Shown: piece after piece, positions 59,701 to 64,000 of the stretch
Layout of the letters: every line of letters begins with the position of its first letter
How positions within the stretch are numbered: position 1 is the first letter of the stretch
Origin: Arachis hypogaea
Lineage: Eukaryota > Streptophyta > Magnoliopsida > Fabales > Fabaceae
Direction of reading: 5' to 3'
Assembly (NCBI RefSeq): GCF_003086295.3
Contig: NC_092044.1
Span: 1,431,001 to 1,495,000 of the forward strand
DNA: 64,000 bases
Translations under genes and position numbers: made by a program
Notes under the pieces: generated by a model
What the model was told of the DNA's origin: nothing
Database searches by the model: none
The model's input: only the letters and a program-made list of their open reading frames with translations

Positions 59701-62700
59701 TATATAAATAATTATATACAAATTTTAGTTTAATTTCTTTGAAATTTTAATTTTAATTTTTTTATTATGATATAATTTTAAATTTAATTCCTTCCAAAAT
59801 TTAACCTAGTTCCGCCACGTGTTGATCAATGTTGAATAACAGTAAGGTAGCATTTATTTTGAGGTATTGAGATGGAGACCGAGAGACTGAAATTCAATGT
59901 CATGTTTGTTGGTGCAAAGATTGGTAATAAAATGTTAGTCTACGTCTCCAAAATTTCAGTATTTCAGTACCTCCAAAAAATAAGGATACATGGACTGAAA
60001 TTTTTTGGGACAAAAACTGAAATTTTAATAATATTTTATAGTTAAAATACCTCCATTTCAATTAATTAATTCCAACTTTATCCTTTTTGCAAATTAAATT
60101 AGAGCTTTATTTTTATCCGAGTCTCTATTTCCCACTTTACAGCAAATACAATACTAAGATTCATTTTAGTTTCTGTCTCTTAATTTCTGTCTTTCAGTTT
60201 CAATCTTTCAATTTCTGTTTCTCTTTCAAATGCTACTTAATAGTCTGATAATAATATGTTGAAACAGAGATAAATATTTCTGTATTTACACACATTTTAT
60301 CTAACTTTTTCTCGTTTTTCTTGTCTCTCGTTCCAAACACTTTTTTTTTTTTGTTCTTATTTGCTTTGTAGCTATAGTGTAGTGTAAGTTATGGTGTGAT
60401 GAGGCTTCATTATGTTGTTTATGCAGATTCTTGAAGCAATACCTGGTGTTATTTCTGGCAAGCCAAATGGCTTCTAGTTTATTCCGAGCAATCGCCGCAA
60501 TAGGCAGGAATCTAATCGTCGCTAACACATTTGGATCATTTGCACTTCTTGCTGTTTTTGTATTGGGCGGCTTTGTTCTTTCAAGAAGTAAGTTTAGTTT
60601 TACATATTTATTAACTTTTTGACCTTATTTTTTGAATTTAATTTTGATAGAATGTAAGTTTAAGATAATTTTATACTTACATCTAATTACATAATATCGC
60701 ATCAATAAAAATAATTGTTTTTACATTGACAATATAATGGTTATCTAAAAATAAAAAATATAATCGGACGACCACTGTTAGTACATTAAAATTAACTGAT
60801 TAAAAAATAATTACTAAAAAGACATTGACTAATACATACATATTAACTGATTAAAAATTTGTTTCATATATACTTAAAAAGTTAGGGTACAAGAAGTATA
60901 TGGGGTCATATATTATATTATAAAAGTATAAATAAAAAATTGAATTTTAAAATAATAATGACTTAATTTGAGTAAAAGGATTTAAATAGACCTAAGATTA
61001 AAAGAATATTGTACTAATTTATTTCATTTAAGCGTAAATTCTTGACTTATATATACTTTTGGAACAAGCTTTAAAGTAATATTTATCATTAATATTTATT
61101 TTTGGCAGAAGAAATTATCTGACATATCGAGATAATAAGAACTATTATAATTATTTTAAACAATTATAATTTATAATATTTTATATACGGAGCACTCTAC
61201 TATACATATTGAAGTGGTATAGAGAGAAAAAATAAATTCCTTTTATAGTTATTTTTAATTATTTTATTGTTATTCAAAGTGTGGATCCTACCTTTTTCAG
61301 TCTCTCTTTCATCCCATAAAAAGAAAGATCTGTAAACTTACATCTTTATCGTATAATTCACCTTTACATATATTCATGTCAATATGTCGCACACCCGTTT
61401 TTAACAAATTTTTAAAATAAGTGTATTCCAATATTCATTCTATATTGTATCATATCATAAGGTCAATTTGATATTGATGATTCATTGATTTGTTTGAGTA
61501 ATTTAACAGAGGACATCAATGACGGGTGGATTTGGGGTTTTTGGATTTCACCAATGATGTATGCTCAAAATGCTATAGTGGTTAATGAATTCCTTGGAAA
61601 TAGTTGGAACAAGGTGATGATCATGATCTCTTGACCTACTATTGTAAACTATCTACTACTAATAATACTATTAGTTTAGAAATAATGAATTTAATTTGAT
61701 GCCTAATTCATCATCATTTTCTCTTCAATTATATATAGTTCACCCCTAACTCAAACAAGACCCTTGGAGTTCAATCACTAGAGGCTCGTGGATTCTTCAC
61801 AAAAGCTTATTGGTATTGGATTGGAGTTGGGGCATTAATTGGATTTGCATTCATTTTCAACATTGTATACACCCTGGCTCTTACATATCTCAATTGTGAG
61901 TATCATAACCCTTAATTTTTTTTAGGGTAAATTATATTTTTTGTTTCTGAAGTTTGACAAAAGTTTTAAAAATATCTCTAAATTTTATTTTATTTCAATT
62001 TTGTCCCAAAAAATTTTTATTTACATCAAATATATTCCTGACGGTTAATTTTTCAAAAAATTTAAGACCAATTCAACAATAATTTCATAAAAACAACTCT
62101 CAATACAAGCAAATCAAGTATAATTTTCATGCATTATTGTTAGATTAGACTTAAATTTTTTTGAAAATTTAGCCGTCGAAGGCATATTTGATGCAAATCG
62201 AAAACTTTTGGGACAAAATTAAAACAAAATAAAACTTAAGGGTATTTTTAAAACTTTTGTCAAATTTTAGGGACAAAAAGTATACTTTATCCTTTTTTAT
62301 ATAATTAATGTTTGAAAAACCATGGAAATCCAACTCAAAATAAATTAAAATTATTTTATTTTGTATTCTTTAATTAATGGAAAAATAATTAAGTAATATT
62401 AAATATAATAAATATATAATTATAAATATTAAGTTAAATAAGATAATTTTAGATTATTATCTTCAAGCATTAGCGTTTGTTTAAGATTTTTAATTAGAGT
62501 GATGTTTCTATTAACATGTATATATGTTTCTTTTTGTTTTTTTGGACCAGCATTTGAGAAGCAACAAGCAACAATAATTGATGAGCCTGAAGGCAAAACA
62601 AGTAATGGCATAGCTCAAGAAGTTCAATTACCACGCATAGGTATCTATCTTATTTAAATTAATCCCTTTGTCCACAAAGGTTATTTTTTTAAGGTTTAAC

Positions 62701-63815
62701 ATGCATATTAATTAATAGATAAATAATTAAATTTACATAATTTTTAAAAGATAACCATGAAAAGAATTTATTAATACTACACTAAAGCTCTAAAATGACA
62801 CAGATGTAGTTAGACCAAAATTTTAACTATAAAAGTTTGATTAGAAATACATAATCCAAGTTTAAATGTTGACAATAAACTTTTGAATTGCCTTGTAGAA
62901 AGTTCAACAAGAGTTAGTGCTTCAAGCAAAAGCAGCAATAATGGGAAGAAAAAAGGCATGGTTCTTCCTTTTGAGCCACATTCTATTACCTTTGACCAGG
63001 TTGTATACTCCGTTGATATGCCTCAGGTAATAAGTGATTTTCAAATTTGTAATTAAAAATTGGCTTCTAAACAATGTTGTTAAGGCAAGGTTGGTTAATA
63101 TTGTATTGGATCAAATAAATATTTTTTCTGGTTTTTTACTACACCACCAATTAAATTAATTAGTTCTCTAAAAATAAAATCATATGCTATACAACAAATA
63201 GATGCGAATATTAGCGACGGTTTTTTTTACTATTTGCGACAAATTTAAACCGCCACAAAACCACTCTCCCGTGGTTCCCAACTGTAGTCCTTTAGCTCCA
63301 AAAAATAAATATAATCTCGCTTTGTTGACAATTTGCCCCAAAAAAATATAATCACCCTTTGAGTTTTGAAAGATTTTGTTTTTTCAATCACAATAATCTC
63401 GAATAAGCTTTTGATTGCAAGTTGTTTTTTGAGTACTCTAGATAAAAAAATAAGCCCTAAGTCTTCAAATTTTAATTGGCAGGAAATGAAGAATCAAGGT
63501 GTGGTAGAAGATAGGTTAGTGCTTCTTAAAGGTGTTAGTGGTGCATTTAGGCCTGGTGTTCTCACAGCTTTGATGGGTGTAAGTGGAGCCGGAAAAACTA
63601 CTTTGATGGATGTTCTCGCCGGTCGGAAAACCGGTGGATATATCGACGGAAGCATAAAAATTTCAGGATACCCTAAGAAGCAAGAAACATTTGCTAGAAT
63701 TTCGGGTTATTGTGAGCAAACTGATATCCACTCTCCTCATGTTACTGTCTATGAATCCTTACTCTACTCAGCATGGCTTCGTTTACCCATCGAAGTTGAT
63801 TCCGATACAAGAAAG
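53744..63815 (+). CDS. PDR-type ABCG transporter, ABCG40/PDR12-like, 3' end outside the window
   Basis: Full-size ABC transporter with the PDR order (nucleotide-binding domain, then membrane domain, twice); relatives export or import hormones and defence compounds, ABCG40 importing abscisic acid. Fifteen exons: 53744-54075, 55245-55365, 55491-55664, 56369-56528, 56829-56905, 57006-57059, 57619-58011, 58247-58528, 59155-59471, 60427-60587, 61510-61613, 61739-61895, 62551-62640, 62899-63026 and 63483-63815. All junctions are GT-AG and the phases agree, giving 961 residues without a stop. Arabidopsis ABCG40 has ~1420, so roughly a third is missing. NBD1: Walker [10 protein letters not shown] (~187-195), signature GISGGQRKR (~325) and Walker [13 protein letters not shown]2 Walker A is GVSGAGKTT (882-890). 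The N-terminus ([37 protein letters not shown]) is typical of the PDR1/ABCG40 group. Introns carry at least seven transposon relics. It appears intact as far as seen. Confidence 0.93.
54136..54322. mobile_element. MITE family A copy in ABCG intron 1
   Basis: Left GAGTTTAATTTTGATGCATT, right ATATATCAAAATTAGATTCTC, inner GTGTAAAATATTTTATACAG. Confidence 0.72.
54810..55073. mobile_element. CACTA-like relic in ABCG intron 1
   Basis: Begins CACTACAACAGACAC, the terminal pattern of CACTA elements. Repeated subterminal phrases follow: GCGGTGG, GCGGCAG, ATTGCGGCAATTTTTA, AAACCGCCACTT. The right terminus is not clear. Similar relics are at 58617-58779 and 63192-63330. Confidence 0.55.
58044..58180. 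mobile_element. MITE family B copy in ABCG intron 7
   Basis: Fold-back with GTACAGTCGACTTCACGTGA and TCATGTGAAGTCAACTGTAC, inner arms GAGAGTCATTAGATG and CATCTAACGATTCTC. Fills more than half of a 235-bp intron, like the family B copy in NPH3-like intron 2. Confidence 0.82.
58617..58779. mobile_element. CACTA-like relic in ABCG intron 8
   Basis: Left CACTATAAGGGAGGTGGCAA, right TGATGGTGTAGTG. Inner phrases TTGTGGCGGTTGAAGCGGCG and GAATAGCAGCG are the subterminal repeat type seen in the other two relics. Ends agree for CACTA, but the 3-bp target duplication is not convincing. Confidence 0.6.
58780..58960. mobile_element. MITE family A copy, left end missing, in ABCG intron 8
   Basis: Right end ACTGACAGTGCATCAATATTAAATTC is clear. 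The left terminus is replaced by, or abuts, the CACTA-like relic. Confidence 0.55.
59848..60243. mobile_element. Fold-back element in ABCG intron 9
   Basis: The left end GTAGCATTTATTTTGAGG..GAGAGACTGAAA and the complement of the right end (GTAGCATTTGAAAGAG..GAAACTGAAAG) match. The centre contains TTTCAGTATTTCAGTACC. About 395 bp, non-coding. Confidence 0.6.
60634..60795. mobile_element. MITE family A copy in ABCG intron 10
   Basis: Left GAATTTAATTTTGATAGAAT, right TTAGTACATTAAAATTAAC; inner parts decayed. Confidence 0.55.
61924..62292. mobile_element. Fold-back MITE in ABCG intron 12
   Basis: Left AGGGTAAATTATA..GTTTGACAAAAGTTTT and right AAAACTTTTGTCAAAT..TATACTTTATCC face each other. Inner arms include TTTGTCCCAAAAA and TTTTGGGACAAAA. 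About 370 bp with long arms. Confidence 0.75.
63192..63330. mobile_element. CACTA-like relic in ABCG intron 14
   Basis: TACAACAAATAGATGCG, then TTAGCGACGGTTTTTTTTAC and ATTTAAACCGCCACAAAACC, the same phrases as in the relics in introns 1 and 8. Terminal CAC has decayed. Confidence 0.5.
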
Positions 63816-64000
63816 GTATGTACCTATGATTTTTGAGTTAATAATAGTCCTTGAAAGATAATATATTCGTCAATTTGATTCTCCAAAAAATCAAACGCTT
63901 CAAATTAATTCTTAAAAAATACAACAGCGAATAGAAATTTCTGTATCAGAAACAATAGTATTTTCAATTATAAATTTTTTGGAGTGTAAAATATATATTT
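63816..64000. other. Start of ABCG intron 15, cut by the window edge
   Basis: Begins with the donor GTATGT after the codons DTRK. The sequence is AT-rich, and no further exon begins before the end of the window. Confidence 0.75.

Overview
This window is plant nuclear DNA, almost certainly from a papilionoid legume. Genes are split by short GT-AG introns, intergenic DNA is very AT-rich, and MITEs and Mutator-like, CACTA-like and copia elements are abundant. The style of the repeats, above all a decayed MULE N-terminus and several MITE families, reminds me of Arachis (peanut and relatives). That genus-level guess rests on memory, not on a search.

Layout, left to right. 1-7442: AT-rich intergenic DNA. 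7443-10942 (+): plastidic ATP/ADP translocase (NTT/AATP), five exons, complete. 11783-12617: non-autonomous Mutator-like element with a 9-bp target duplication. 13286-15937 (+): intronless chloroplast PLS-DYW PPR protein of the ECB2/VAC1 type. About 16.1-17.6 kb: a probable relic of a second NTT copy. 18962-21460 (+): NPH3-domain protein without a BTB domain, three exons, with MITEs in both introns. 22163-23339: a second Mutator-like element. 23648-24798 (+): 3' fragment of an ABCB (P-glycoprotein) gene that has lost its Walker A region. 25046-28288 (-): seven-exon gene joining an HNH-like motif to a long charged coiled coil. 28.3-37.3 kb: repeat-rich intergenic DNA, including a 1315-bp MULE with long inverted repeats and a decayed transposase N-terminus. 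37332-38777 (+): intronless molybdate transporter (MOT2-like). 44071-47250 (+): intronless 1059-residue DUF2921 membrane protein. 48030-49707: a small copia-type element with two seemingly identical 417-bp LTRs. 53744 to beyond the window (+): PDR-type ABCG transporter most like ABCG40/PDR12. Fifteen exons encoding 961 residues are visible, and the 3' end lies outside.

The host genes are not a functional cluster in the bacterial sense. They do form a recognisable plant synteny block. From memory, Arabidopsis has NTT2, ECB2 and ABCG40 as consecutive loci, NTT1 next to MOT2, and a BTB-less NPH3 gene next to a DUF2921 gene. All of these types occur here within 57 kb and on the same strand. The window therefore looks like a less fractionated version of blocks that are split and duplicated in Arabidopsis, spread apart by transposons. 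Two plastid proteins (NTT and the editing factor) and three membrane transporters (NTT, MOT2, ABCG) dominate the gene content.

I saw no tRNA, rRNA, CRISPR array or bacterial-type operon. I found no convincing wholly new system. The best leads are the HNH-like coiled-coil protein, the Walker A deletion centred on a perfect inverted repeat, the NTT relic, the three Mutator-like insertions with exact 9-bp duplications, and repeated colonisation of introns by the same MITE families.
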